This document shows, piece after piece, positions 1-6,298 of a stretch of DNA of 8,048 nucleotides; position 1 is the first letter of the stretch; each line of letters begins with the position of its first letter. The stretch spans positions 3,688 through 11,735 of the forward strand of contig DCSW01000035.1 of assembly GCA_002325825.1 (NCBI GenBank). The letters run 5' to 3'. The translations under genes and the position numbers were made by a program. A model generated the notes under the pieces. The model made no database searches. It had not been told where the DNA came from and was given only the letters and a program-made list of their open reading frames with translations. This DNA comes from Collimonas sp. UBA1456 (GTDB lineage: Bacteria; Pseudomonadota; Gammaproteobacteria; Burkholderiales; Burkholderiaceae_D).

Positions 1-23
1 TCTACGAAATATCGAACATATTT

Positions 24-164
24 TCAAAAGATTTCGAATAGGCTCTTAGCGCCGGCATCAGCTGCCGAATACACGGCTACGGTCTTAATGCCTATGCGTC
101 GCACGGTGGCTGCTACCCTGCAGACGATCTCGCCGCGATTGGCAGTCAAAATTTTGTTGAAAAT
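24..164 (-). pseudogene. liuD: Remnant of 3-methylcrotonyl-CoA carboxylase biotin-carboxylase subunit (N-terminus only)
   Basis: Reading 164 down to 24 on the minus strand gives 46 residues starting IFNKILTANRGEIVCRV and containing TVAVYSAADAGAK. This matches the start of the biotin-carboxylase domain (family pattern MFxKILIANRGEIACRV...TVAVYS.ADA.AKH). The RVAAT.RR.GI and ADAGAK wording resembles the methylcrotonyl-CoA carboxylase alpha subunit more than the AccC type. The intact protein is roughly 660-680 residues. Here the similarity stops after about residue 41, and a TGA at 26-24 ends the frame after an unrelated SLFEIF tail. The expected ATG start is ATT (164-162), although an AGGAGG ribosome binding site lies 6 nt upstream. 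Variants such as T for I at residue 7 and V for A at residue 14 fit loss of constraint. The gap after the bioB stop is 22 nt, so the gene was probably once the last cistron of the same transcript. A relic of another biotin carboxylase is less likely. Sequence left of position 1 is unseen and could hold further fragments. Confidence 0.75.
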
Positions 165-170
165 GTGTCT

Positions 171-176
171 CCTCCT
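171..176 (-). promoter_or_regulatory. liuD: Shine-Dalgarno AGGAGG of the liuD relic
   Basis: The minus strand reads AGGAGG at 176-171, then six bases, then the ATT that occupies the start-codon position. It is the strongest ribosome binding site in the window, yet it serves a dead reading frame. That supports the view that a well-expressed gene once followed bioB here. Confidence 0.65.
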
Positions 177-186
177 GTTATTTTTA

Positions 187-1227
187 TTATTTTGCTGCAC
201 TATAGGCAGTCACTTCGCAGCGTGCATCGAAGACTGACGAACGCGAATGCATGCCGAGCCGATCCAGTAATGCGCGATCTTCTTCGACCTCTGGATTGCC
301 GGTAGTTAGCAGTTTGTCGCCGTAGAAAATCGAGTTGGCGCCGGCCAGGAAACACAGAGCTTGAATGCCTTCACCCATTTGTCGGCGACCGGCCGACAGA
401 CGCACGCGCGCCTTCGGCATTGTGATGCGGGCTACCGCCACGGCACGGATAAATTCTAACAGATCAATCGGTGCAATGCCATGCAACGGCGTGCCTTCGA
501 CCTGTACCAGATTGTTGACCGGCACCGATTCCGGATACGGCTCCAGATTAGCCAACTGCGCCACCAGGCCAGCGCGCTGCACGCGCGATTCGCCCATGCC
601 GACAATACCGCCGCAACACACCTTGATGCCGGCGCCGCGCACGCTGTCGAGCGTGTCGAGTCGCTTCTGGTAATCGCGGGTGGTGATGATGTCGCCGTAG
701 ATTTCCGGGGCGGTGTCGAGATTGTGGTTGTAATAGTCGAGGCCGGCATTTTTCAGGCGTTCCGCCTGACCTTCGCCGAGCATGCCTAGCGTGGCGCAGG
801 TCTCCAGGCCGAGCACCTTGACAGCGCGCACCATTTCTTCGACCTTTTCCAGATCGCGGTCTTTCGGCTCTCGCCATGCGGCACCCATGCAGAAACGGGT
901 GGCGCCATGCGCCTTGGCTTGACGCGCCGCATCCAGCACGGTATCCAACGGCAGCATTTTCTGCGCGGTGACGCCAGTGTCGTAACGCGCCGCTTGAGGG
1001 CAGTAGCCGCAATCTTCCGGGCAGCCGCCTGTCTTAATCGACAGTAGCGTCGCTAGTTCGATCTCGTTCGGATCGAAATTCTCACGATGCACCTGCTGCG
1101 CCTTAAACAGCAATTCATTGAACGGCAGGTTGAACAGGACCAGCACGTCTTGCACCGACCACTTGGCATCGGCAGGCAGCACCAACGGCTTAGCTGCTGG
1201 TTGGAATGTAATTGGTTGCGATGACAT
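187..1227 (-). CDS. bioB: Biotin synthase BioB
   Basis: Radical-SAM enzyme that inserts sulfur into dethiobiotin, the last step of biotin synthesis, in the cytosol. The protein is 346 residues, the usual family length. The CxxxCxxC loop that binds the [4Fe-4S]/SAM cluster is C69-C73-C76 (GGCPEDCGYC). The [2Fe-2S] sulfur-donor ligands match those of E. coli BioB: C113 (RFCMGAAWR), C144 (ETCATLGML), C204 (IKVCCGGIVG) and R276 (VRLSAGR). The C-terminal ANSIFYGDKLLTT motif is present. The start is ATG at 1227-1225, with AGGAAG (1240-1235) 7 nt upstream. This is the last intact gene of the operon and the only one not overlapping its predecessor, since 32 nt separate it from bioD. The TAA stop is followed at once by a second in-frame TAA. 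The liuD relic starts 22 nt further on. Nothing suggests inactivation. Confidence 0.98.
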   Translation of the reverse strand: MSSQPITFQPAAKPLVLPADAKWSVQDVLVLFNLPFNELLFKAQQVHRENFDPNEIELATLLSIKTGGCPEDCGYCPQAARYDTGVTAQKMLPLDTVLDAARQAKAHGATRFCMGAAWREPKDRDLEKVEEMVRAVKVLGLETCATLGMLGEGQAERLKNAGLDYYNHNLDTAPEIYGDIITTRDYQKRLDTLDSVRGAGIKVCCGGIVGMGESRVQRAGLVAQLANLEPYPESVPVNNLVQVEGTPLHGIAPIDLLEFIRAVAVARITMPKARVRLSAGRRQMGEGIQALCFLAGANSIFYGDKLLTTGNPEVEEDRALLDRLGMHSRSSVFDARCEVTAYSAAK

Positions 1228-1259
1228 GATCTAACTTCCTTTGTGTTGAGGGAATAGGG

Positions 1260-2003
1260 TTAAGAGTGAATCCCTGATGGCAGCGGCCAACCTGGCAAAC
1301 ATGAAAAATTCAGATGATCGGCGGCGGCCTTGACCAGCGCCTTGGTAGGCAGTTCACGTATGCGCGGCACGCAGCCCAGGAATGGCGCCGGGATGCGGCT
1401 CTTGAGCGCCGCGATGTTGGCGTCGCCGTTAAGCATGGCGGCGTCCACCGTATTGGCGACCCAACCGGCAAGTTGCAGGCCGCGCGCGGCGATTGCCTCG
1501 ACGGTCAACATGGCATGGTTGATACAACCGAGCCGCAAGCCCACCACCAGCACCACCGGCAGGCCAAACTGCTGCGCCATGTCAGCGGTATCTTGTTTAT
1601 CGTTGAGCGGCACGCGGAAGCCGCCGACGCCTTCTACCACCACAGCATCAGCCAATCCGATGAGCTGCCTATAACAAGTCAAGATATGTTCCAGTTCGAT
1701 GATCCGCTGTTCCTGCGCTGCGGCGATGTGCGGCGCGGTCGGTTGGCGCAACAGGAATGGTGTCATCAATTCCCGCGGTAATCTCACGCTGGCCTCTGCC
1801 GCGAGGATATCGGCATCATCGTTGTGCCAGACGCCATCGCGCAATTCGGCGCCGGCAGCGACCGGCTTCATGCCGGCGCTGCGGATCCCGGCCTTGGTGA
1901 GTGCGTACAGCATCGTCGCAGTAATCAGCGTCTTGCCGATTTCGGTATCGGTGCCGACGATGAACCAGGCTGACTTGAAAGGGCTTGCGGTGTACTCAGT
2001 CAT
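1260..2003 (-). CDS. bioD: Dethiobiotin synthetase BioD
   Basis: ATP-dependent cyclase that carboxylates 7,8-diaminopelargonic acid and closes the ureido ring to give dethiobiotin. From the ATG at 2003-2001 the protein has 247 residues, slightly longer than E. coli BioD (about 225). The P-loop GTDTEIGKT spans residues 17-25. KPVAAG, HNDDADIL, the VEGVGGFRVPL segment with its active-site Glu, and the VANTVD nucleotide-base motif follow in the expected order. The frame is open back to an ATG at 2063, but the extra 20 residues are only bioA read in another frame and lie before the domain, so the later ATG is chosen. That start overlaps the end of bioA by 8 nt (ATGACTGA) with no good ribosome binding site, which points to translational coupling. 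The last 15 or so residues (ending LPSGIHS) look like a poorly conserved tail. Confidence 0.96.
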   Translation of the reverse strand: MTEYTASPFKSAWFIVGTDTEIGKTLITATMLYALTKAGIRSAGMKPVAAGAELRDGVWHNDDADILAAEASVRLPRELMTPFLLRQPTAPHIAAAQEQRIIELEHILTCYRQLIGLADAVVVEGVGGFRVPLNDKQDTADMAQQFGLPVVLVVGLRLGCINHAMLTVEAIAARGLQLAGWVANTVDAAMLNGDANIAALKSRIPAPFLGCVPRIRELPTKALVKAAADHLNFSCLPGWPLPSGIHS

Positions 2004-3375
2004 GGCCGACCACGCTGTCGAAAACTGCTGCGGTACGCGATGCCAGTAAATCGATTTCTTCATCGTCGAGGATGTAAGGCGGCATCAGATAGACAGTCTT
2101 GCCAATCGGCCGCAACAGCAACTCATGTTCGAGTGCACTAGCAAAAAAACGCCGTGAAAAAGTCGCCGCCTGCGCCTTATTGCCAATTACCGCGTCAAAC
2201 GCCCAGATCATGCCGCGCTGGCGGAAATGCCGCACTTTCGGATGCTGCGCCAGCGGTACCAATGCCGCAGTGATGCGTTGCGCACGCTGCCGATTGGTGT
2301 TGATCACGTCGTCTTCATCAAAGATCGTCAGCGTTGCCAACGCGGCGCGGCACGCCAGCGGGTTGCCGGTATAAGAGTGTGAGTGCAGAAAACCGCGCGC
2401 CAGATCGTTATCGTAGAACGCCCGATAAATTTCATCGCGCGTCATCACCAGCGACAACGGCAGATAACCGCCGCTGATACCTTTCGACATGCACAAGAAA
2501 TCCGGCCAGATCGGCGTCTCGCCTGGTAAGGCGGCTTGTTCTGATGCAAAAAAGGTGCCTGTGCGGCCGCAGCCGACGGCAATTTCGTCGAAAATCAGAT
2601 GCACCTTGTAGCGGTCGCACAATGCCCGAAGCTCGCGCAAATAGAGCGGATCGTGCATCGCCATGCCTATGGCGCATTGTACCAGCGGCTCAATGATGAT
2701 GGCAGCGATTTGGCTGGAACGCTGCTGCAGCAACTTCTCCAGCGTCGAGGCAGCGTGATGTGCCACATTGGCCGCGCTCTCGCCATCGCGCGCACCACGT
2801 GCATCTGGGGAAGCCACCACATGCGCCTGGCGCAGCAACGGACCATAGGCATCGCGGAACAGCGGCACATCAGTCACCGCCAGCGCGCCGATGGTTTCTC
2901 CATGATAGCTACCCTTGAGGCAAACGAATTCCTGCTTGTCGCTATAACCGGCATTGCACCATGCATGGAAACTCATCTTTAGCGCGATCTCGACTGCCGA
3001 GGCGCCATCGGACGCATAGAAGCAGTGTCCGAGAACGTTGCCGGTACGTGCCGCCAGTTGCTCCGACAACTGCACCACCGGCTCGTGCGTGAAACCAGAC
3101 AACATCGCGTGTTCCAGCTGATCGAGCTGATTCTTCAGGGCGGCATTGATGCAATGATTGGCATGGCCGAACAAGTTGACCCACCAGGAACTGATGGCAT
3201 CGAGGTAGCGTTTGCCATCGGCCTCATACAGCCACGCGCCACGACCACGGCTGACCGCAATCAGCGGCGCCGATTCATGATGCTTCATCTGGGTGCACGG
3301 ATGCCAGACGCTGGCTAGGCTGCGCCGCACCAGATCCGATTGCGGTAGCGGTAGTCTTTTTTCAGATTTATTCAA
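1996..3375 (-). CDS. bioA: Adenosylmethionine-8-amino-7-oxononanoate aminotransferase BioA
   Basis: PLP-dependent class III aminotransferase. It converts 8-amino-7-oxononanoate (KAPA) to 7,8-diaminopelargonate (DAPA) using S-adenosylmethionine as amino donor. The 459-residue protein shows SSWW (62-65), DGASAVEIALKM (123-134), GSYHGET (155-161), the PLP-ring Asp in FDEIAVGCGRTG (D263), Schiff-base K298 in MSKGISGGY, the HSHSYTGNPLAC segment and LLRPIGKTVYLMPPYI near the end. The start is TTG at 3375-3373; no ATG precedes the conserved WHPCTQMK block (24-31), and AAGGA lies 6 nt upstream of the TTG. This start overlaps the bioF stop by 8 nt. At the position of E. coli Tyr17 (WHPYT) it has Cys27 (WHPCT). 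I recall this as common among Burkholderiales homologues, so it is probably a lineage variant and not damage. The stop overlaps bioD by 8 nt. Confidence 0.97.
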   Translation of the reverse strand: MNKSEKRLPLPQSDLVRRSLASVWHPCTQMKHHESAPLIAVSRGRGAWLYEADGKRYLDAISSWWVNLFGHANHCINAALKNQLDQLEHAMLSGFTHEPVVQLSEQLAARTGNVLGHCFYASDGASAVEIALKMSFHAWCNAGYSDKQEFVCLKGSYHGETIGALAVTDVPLFRDAYGPLLRQAHVVASPDARGARDGESAANVAHHAASTLEKLLQQRSSQIAAIIIEPLVQCAIGMAMHDPLYLRELRALCDRYKVHLIFDEIAVGCGRTGTFFASEQAALPGETPIWPDFLCMSKGISGGYLPLSLVMTRDEIYRAFYDNDLARGFLHSHSYTGNPLACRAALATLTIFDEDDVINTNRQRAQRITAALVPLAQHPKVRHFRQRGMIWAFDAVIGNKAQAATFSRRFFASALEHELLLRPIGKTVYLMPPYILDDEEIDLLASRTAAVFDSVVGHD

Positions 3376-4576
3376 TTAAATTCCTTATCACGCCTCGCGA
3401 TGACGCGTCGGTATCATTGCCATCCAGCGCATGCAACGCGCTTACCAGTTGATCTACTTGTTCGATACTGTGGGCCGCCGACAACGAGATACGCAAACGT
3501 GCAGTGCCCTTCGGCACGGTCGGCGGACGGATTGCCGGTACCCAGATGCTTTGTTGGCGCAAACCTTCCATAAGGTCGAGCGCCAGTTGGTTATCCTCTA
3601 CGATCAAGGCCTGCACCGCCGTTTCCGATGGCAGCAACGGCCACGGCAAAGCAGCCAGGCCGCTACGCAGACGCGCTATCAATTGACGCAAATGCTGATG
3701 CCGCCAATCCTCTTCTTGCATCAGCTTGATTGCCGCCAGCAAAGCACTCGCCAGCAACGGCGGACTGGCGGTGGTGAACACGTAAGTGCGCGCGCGTTGC
3801 AGCAACCATTCGATCAGCAGCGCATCGCCGGCAACGAATGCACCAGCAACGCCGGCGGCCTTGCCCAGCGTCCCCATGTATAGGATGCGCTGCGAGCAAA
3901 TGCCGAAATGTGCGAGACTACCGCGTCCTTGCGGCCCCAGTACGCCAAAGCCGTGAGCATCATCGACCAGCATCCAGGCATCGTATTTTTCGCACAGCGC
4001 CAGCAGTTCCGGCAACGGGGCAATATCGCCATCCATGCTGAAAATCGCATCGGTGACAATCAGTTTGCGCGGGCTATTACTCTTGACAAGCAATTCCTCC
4101 AACCTTGCCACATCGGCATGCGGATAAATGAGGAACTGCGCGCCGGACAAGCGTGCGCCGTCGATCAGGCAAGCATGGTTCAGGCGGTCCGAGAACACCA
4201 CATCGCCGGTGCCGACCAATGCCGGGATGGTGCCCATGTTGGCCATGTAGCCGGTCGAAAAGTACAACGTGCGCGGCATTCCGACGAAGGCTGCCAATGC
4301 CTGCTCGAGTTCCTCGACCACACTGATGTGGCCGCTGATCAATGCCGATGCACTGGCGCCGACGCCGTACTTTTCCAGCCCGGCGATGGCGGCCGCATGC
4401 AGTGCCGGATGATTTGCCAGGCCGAGATAATCATTGCTGCAAAATGCCAGGTACTGGCGGCCGTCGACCTTTAGTAACGGCCCTTGCGGTCCATCGACAA
4501 TACGGCGCCTGCGCAGTAGCTTCTGTTCTTGCAACGCAGCCAGCTGGTCGCGGATCTGCTTCAGCAACTCAGGCAT
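3368..4576 (-). CDS. bioF: 8-amino-7-oxononanoate synthase BioF
   Basis: PLP enzyme of the alpha-oxoamine synthase family. It condenses pimeloyl-ACP (or pimeloyl-CoA) with L-alanine, releasing CO2, to form KAPA. From the ATG at 4576-4574 the protein has 402 residues. Visible landmarks are CSNDYLGLANHP (46-57), the SALISGH turn (77-83), the PLP-stacking His134 in RLNHACL, the cofactor Asp205 and His208 in VDDAHGFGVLG, and Schiff-base Lys239 in MGTLGKAAGVAGA. RLRISLSAAHS closes the fold. The frame stays open to a TTG at 4624, but those extra residues are the P450 C-terminus in another frame. The ATG has GGAAG (4587-4583) 6 nt upstream and agrees with family N-termini (MPELLKQIRDQLAAL). It overlaps the P450 stop by 8 nt and the bioA start by 8 nt. 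Confidence 0.97.
   Translation of the reverse strand: MPELLKQIRDQLAALQEQKLLRRRRIVDGPQGPLLKVDGRQYLAFCSNDYLGLANHPALHAAAIAGLEKYGVGASASALISGHISVVEELEQALAAFVGMPRTLYFSTGYMANMGTIPALVGTGDVVFSDRLNHACLIDGARLSGAQFLIYPHADVARLEELLVKSNSPRKLIVTDAIFSMDGDIAPLPELLALCEKYDAWMLVDDAHGFGVLGPQGRGSLAHFGICSQRILYMGTLGKAAGVAGAFVAGDALLIEWLLQRARTYVFTTASPPLLASALLAAIKLMQEEDWRHQHLRQLIARLRSGLAALPWPLLPSETAVQALIVEDNQLALDLMEGLRQQSIWVPAIRPPTVPKGTARLRISLSAAHSIEQVDQLVSALHALDGNDTDASSRGVIRNLIE
3382..3386 (-). promoter_or_regulatory. bioA: Ribosome binding site that fixes the bioA TTG start
   Basis: The minus strand reads AAGGA at 3386-3382, 6 nt before the TTG at 3375-3373. The next in-frame Met is residue 30, inside the conserved WHPCTQM block, so this site and the TTG together define the only sensible start. 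It lies within the last codons of bioF. Confidence 0.6.
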
Positions 4577-5837
4577 AGTGGGCTTCCAAGGTTGGCACAT
4601 CCGCTGCTGGCGCGGGCCGCGCAAATCGCAATGGCAAATGGTTTAGGCTGCGATATACCGCGTTTTTGCTCCAGGATTGGGCGGCGCCGACCAAGCCCAA
4701 TTGCGGCAGGCGCTGTATGACGCTGCGCATGGCAATTTCCGCTTCCAGATACGTCAGAGTGGCGCCGATGCAGACATGAGGGCCGTAGCCGAAAGACAAA
4801 TGCGCGCCTTCATTGCGACGGATATCTAGGCGGTCCGGATCGCTGAATTTGGCCGGATCGCGATTGGCGGCACCGATCAGCGGAATCACCAGGTCGCCTT
4901 TTCGCATGACCTTGCTATGCATCTCGACATCGACCTTGAGACGGCGGCCAGTATATTGCACCGGGCTGTCGAAACGCAGCAATTCCTTCAGAGCCGATGG
5001 TAGCAAGGATGGCTCAGCTTGCAGCGCCTGCCATTGCTGCAAATGTTGCAGCAGCGCCAGCATGCCGTTGCCGAGCAGGTTACGCGTGGTTTCATGGCCG
5101 GCGAACAGTAGCGTGCAACACTGCGCCAGCAATTCCTTGGTGGTGGTGATGCCGCCGCCAACTTCGGCCCGGATCAGTTGGCTCATCAAGTCGTCGCCAA
5201 GCACTGCGCGGCGCTGCGGCAACAGTTGCCGGAAGTATTCGTTCATCGCGATCAAGCTGACCTGGGCACGCCGGGCAATCTCCAGCGTCGGCGTCGGACT
5301 GCCGATAAAGGCGGCGATATCGTCGGACCAGGCGACAAATTCTTTGCGATCTTTGGCGGCGATGCCGAGCATGCCGGCAATCACCAGCGCCGGTAGAGGG
5401 CGTGCAAAATCGCGCATAAAGTCAAATTCAGTAAACTGTCCGGTGCCACTCACGGCCTTCGCCAGCACGTCGTCCAGCAAGCGATCGACGATGATTTGAA
5501 TTTGCGGCGCCAACCCCTGCAACGCCGCCGGTTTGAAGCCAGTGGTCATCGCCTGACGCAGGCGGGTGTGCTGCGGCGCATCGACGAACAGCAACGAGCG
5601 CGAAAAAATTCGTTTGAACTCGCGCAGCTCAGTCAACGCCCCCGGTCCGCTGCTATTCGCCCAGCCGCCGGCACGCCGTACCGAGAAGCGCGGATCGCGC
5701 AGCACGGCGGCGACATCGGCATACCCGGTGAGCAACCAGGCGCCGCCGCAAAATTCCGAGTTCCAATGCAGCGGCCCCTCGGCGTGTAGCGCGCGATAAG
5801 CGGGATAAGGGTCGTTCAAAAATGCTTCGTTAATCAT
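4569..5837 (-). CDS. Cytochrome P450, first gene of the biotin operon
   Basis: Soluble bacterial class-I-type P450 of 422 residues with no signal peptide or membrane anchor. Motifs are HTRLR in the C helix (90-94), the I-helix oxygen-activation motif AGHETT (246-251), ExxR as ELLR (285-288), and the heme-ligand loop FGYGPHVCIG (349-358) with Cys356 as thiolate ligand. All are intact, so the enzyme should be active. The ATG start has only a weak GGA about 11 nt upstream. The stop overlaps the bioF ATG by 8 nt, so this gene and bioF are very likely translated together. Bacillus BioI (CYP107H1) is a P450 that cleaves acyl-ACP to make the pimeloyl group. With BioF, its direct consumer, encoded next, a BioI-like role is the leading inference, but general P450 motifs cannot prove the substrate. 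No ferredoxin, flavodoxin or reductase gene is in the window, so redox partners must come from elsewhere. An alternative is oxidation of another acyl substrate. Confidence 0.93.
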   Translation of the reverse strand: MINEAFLNDPYPAYRALHAEGPLHWNSEFCGGAWLLTGYADVAAVLRDPRFSVRRAGGWANSSGPGALTELREFKRIFSRSLLFVDAPQHTRLRQAMTTGFKPAALQGLAPQIQIIVDRLLDDVLAKAVSGTGQFTEFDFMRDFARPLPALVIAGMLGIAAKDRKEFVAWSDDIAAFIGSPTPTLEIARRAQVSLIAMNEYFRQLLPQRRAVLGDDLMSQLIRAEVGGGITTTKELLAQCCTLLFAGHETTRNLLGNGMLALLQHLQQWQALQAEPSLLPSALKELLRFDSPVQYTGRRLKVDVEMHSKVMRKGDLVIPLIGAANRDPAKFSDPDRLDIRRNEGAHLSFGYGPHVCIGATLTYLEAEIAMRSVIQRLPQLGLVGAAQSWSKNAVYRSLNHLPLRFARPAPAADVPTLEAHYA

Positions 5838-5889
5838 TTAATATTATTTCCAACACTTGCGCTGGCGATATCACTTCTGAAAAAACCAG

Positions 5890-5895
5890 ATTGTA
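5890..5895 (-). promoter_or_regulatory. Possible -10 element for the P450-bio operon
   Basis: The minus strand reads TACAAT at 5895-5890, five of six matches to the sigma-70 -10 box, about 53 nt before the P450 start codon. No convincing -35 box sits at 16-18 nt spacing; that place is occupied by the inverted repeat at 5900-5930. An activator-dependent promoter or a chance match are both possible. Confidence 0.25.
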
Positions 5896-5899
5896 TGTG

Positions 5900-5930
5900 A
5901 TCGTCCTGTAATCACTGCAGCCAGGACGAT
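5900..5930. repeat. Perfect 9-bp inverted repeat with 13-nt spacer
   Basis: ATCGTCCTG at 5900-5908 is the exact reverse complement of CAGGACGAT at 5922-5930. The arms flank the stop codon of the liuC relic (5914-5912) and lie 62-93 nt upstream of the P450 start. As RNA it would form a 9-bp hairpin. The T6 run on the minus strand comes about 14 nt after the hairpin, so it is not a standard intrinsic terminator in that direction, and the plus strand has only two T's after it. Its place next to a possible -10 box would also suit an operator. Confidence 0.5.
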
Positions 5931-6193
5931 TTACGCTTCTCTAGAAAGACGCGCACGCCATCCCGGCCTTCCGCAGAAGTACAGATTCTGGTGATATCTT
6001 CGACGGTATCGGCAATCAGCGTTACCGTCAGCGGCTGCGCGGCAATCGCCCACACCAGACACTTGGCTTCGGTGATAGCGTTGGGGCTATCCGACAATAA
6101 GGTCTTGAAAAGCTGATTCACGCAGTCATAGTGCAGTCGTTTGAGAATGTTCCTAATGGCAATACTAATCAGGTTTTGGCGGATATTTTGCAT
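5912..6193 (-). pseudogene. liuC: C-terminal remnant of enoyl-CoA hydratase (methylglutaconyl-CoA hydratase type)
   Basis: The open frame encodes 93 residues. From about residue 22 (position ~6130) to the end it matches the C-terminus of crotonase-family hydratases, with SPNAITEAKCLVWAIA, LIADTVEDITRI, SAEGRDGVRVFLEKRK and a final SSWLQ. Intact proteins are about 260 residues. The missing part includes the oxyanion-hole and catalytic Glu regions, so no hydratase activity is possible. The first 20 or so residues do not look like the family and are probably chance reading frame after a deletion. The methylglutaconyl-CoA hydratase (leucine degradation) assignment rests on the wording of the C-terminus and on the matching liuD relic beyond bioB; another crotonase is possible. 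Expression as a short peptide cannot be excluded. It is on the same strand as the operon, 74 nt upstream of the P450. Confidence 0.75.
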
Positions 6194-6195
6194 GG

Positions 6196-6223
6196 CCTAT
6201 ATTGTCGCAGATTCTTATCGCAA
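6196..6223 (-). promoter_or_regulatory. Possible sigma-70 promoter for the biotin operon
   Basis: The minus strand has TTGCGA (6223-6218) and TATAGG (6201-6196) separated by 16 nt, each matching the consensus at four of six positions. Transcription would begin near 6189, run through the liuC relic and enter the P450. It would lie back to back with the leuS -10 candidate at 6252. The match is modest and a chance occurrence is quite possible. Confidence 0.25.
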
Positions 6224-6251
6224 CAGAATCCTAAAGCGACATCCGAACCAG

Positions 6252-6257
6252 TATAAT
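6252..6257 (+). promoter_or_regulatory. leuS: Candidate -10 box (TATAAT) for leuS
   Basis: A perfect TATAAT lies 160 nt upstream of the leuS start codon. No clear -35 hexamer is found at the usual spacing (the 17-nt position, 6229-6234, reads TCCTAA). If used, transcription would start near 6264, giving a leader of about 155 nt that can fold (see 6299-6389). Confidence 0.4.
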
Positions 6258-6298
6258 TCCCGGCTCGGGGTAATTATTTAATAGCCCGGCAAGTTCAC

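Noticed and set aside
548..1012. 154-codon minus-strand frame inside bioB, and many other frames antisense to or out of frame with the bio genes and leuS
   Set aside because: They lie wholly inside clearly identified genes, are rich in Arg, Ala and His as expected of out-of-frame GC-rich coding DNA, and show no recognisable domain.
2004..2063. Longer bioD start at ATG 2063 (20 extra residues)
   Set aside because: The added residues are the end of bioA in another frame and precede the conserved P-loop strand; the ATG at 2003 fits family N-termini and the 8-nt overlap pattern.
4577..4624. Longer bioF start at TTG 4624
   Set aside because: The extra 16 residues are the P450 C-terminus in another frame, while the ATG at 4576 has GGAAG at good spacing and matches BioF N-termini.
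5881..5930. Intrinsic terminator at the 5900-5930 hairpin
   Set aside because: On the minus strand the T6 run begins about 14 nt beyond the stem, and on the plus strand no T tract follows, so the geometry is wrong for an intrinsic terminator.
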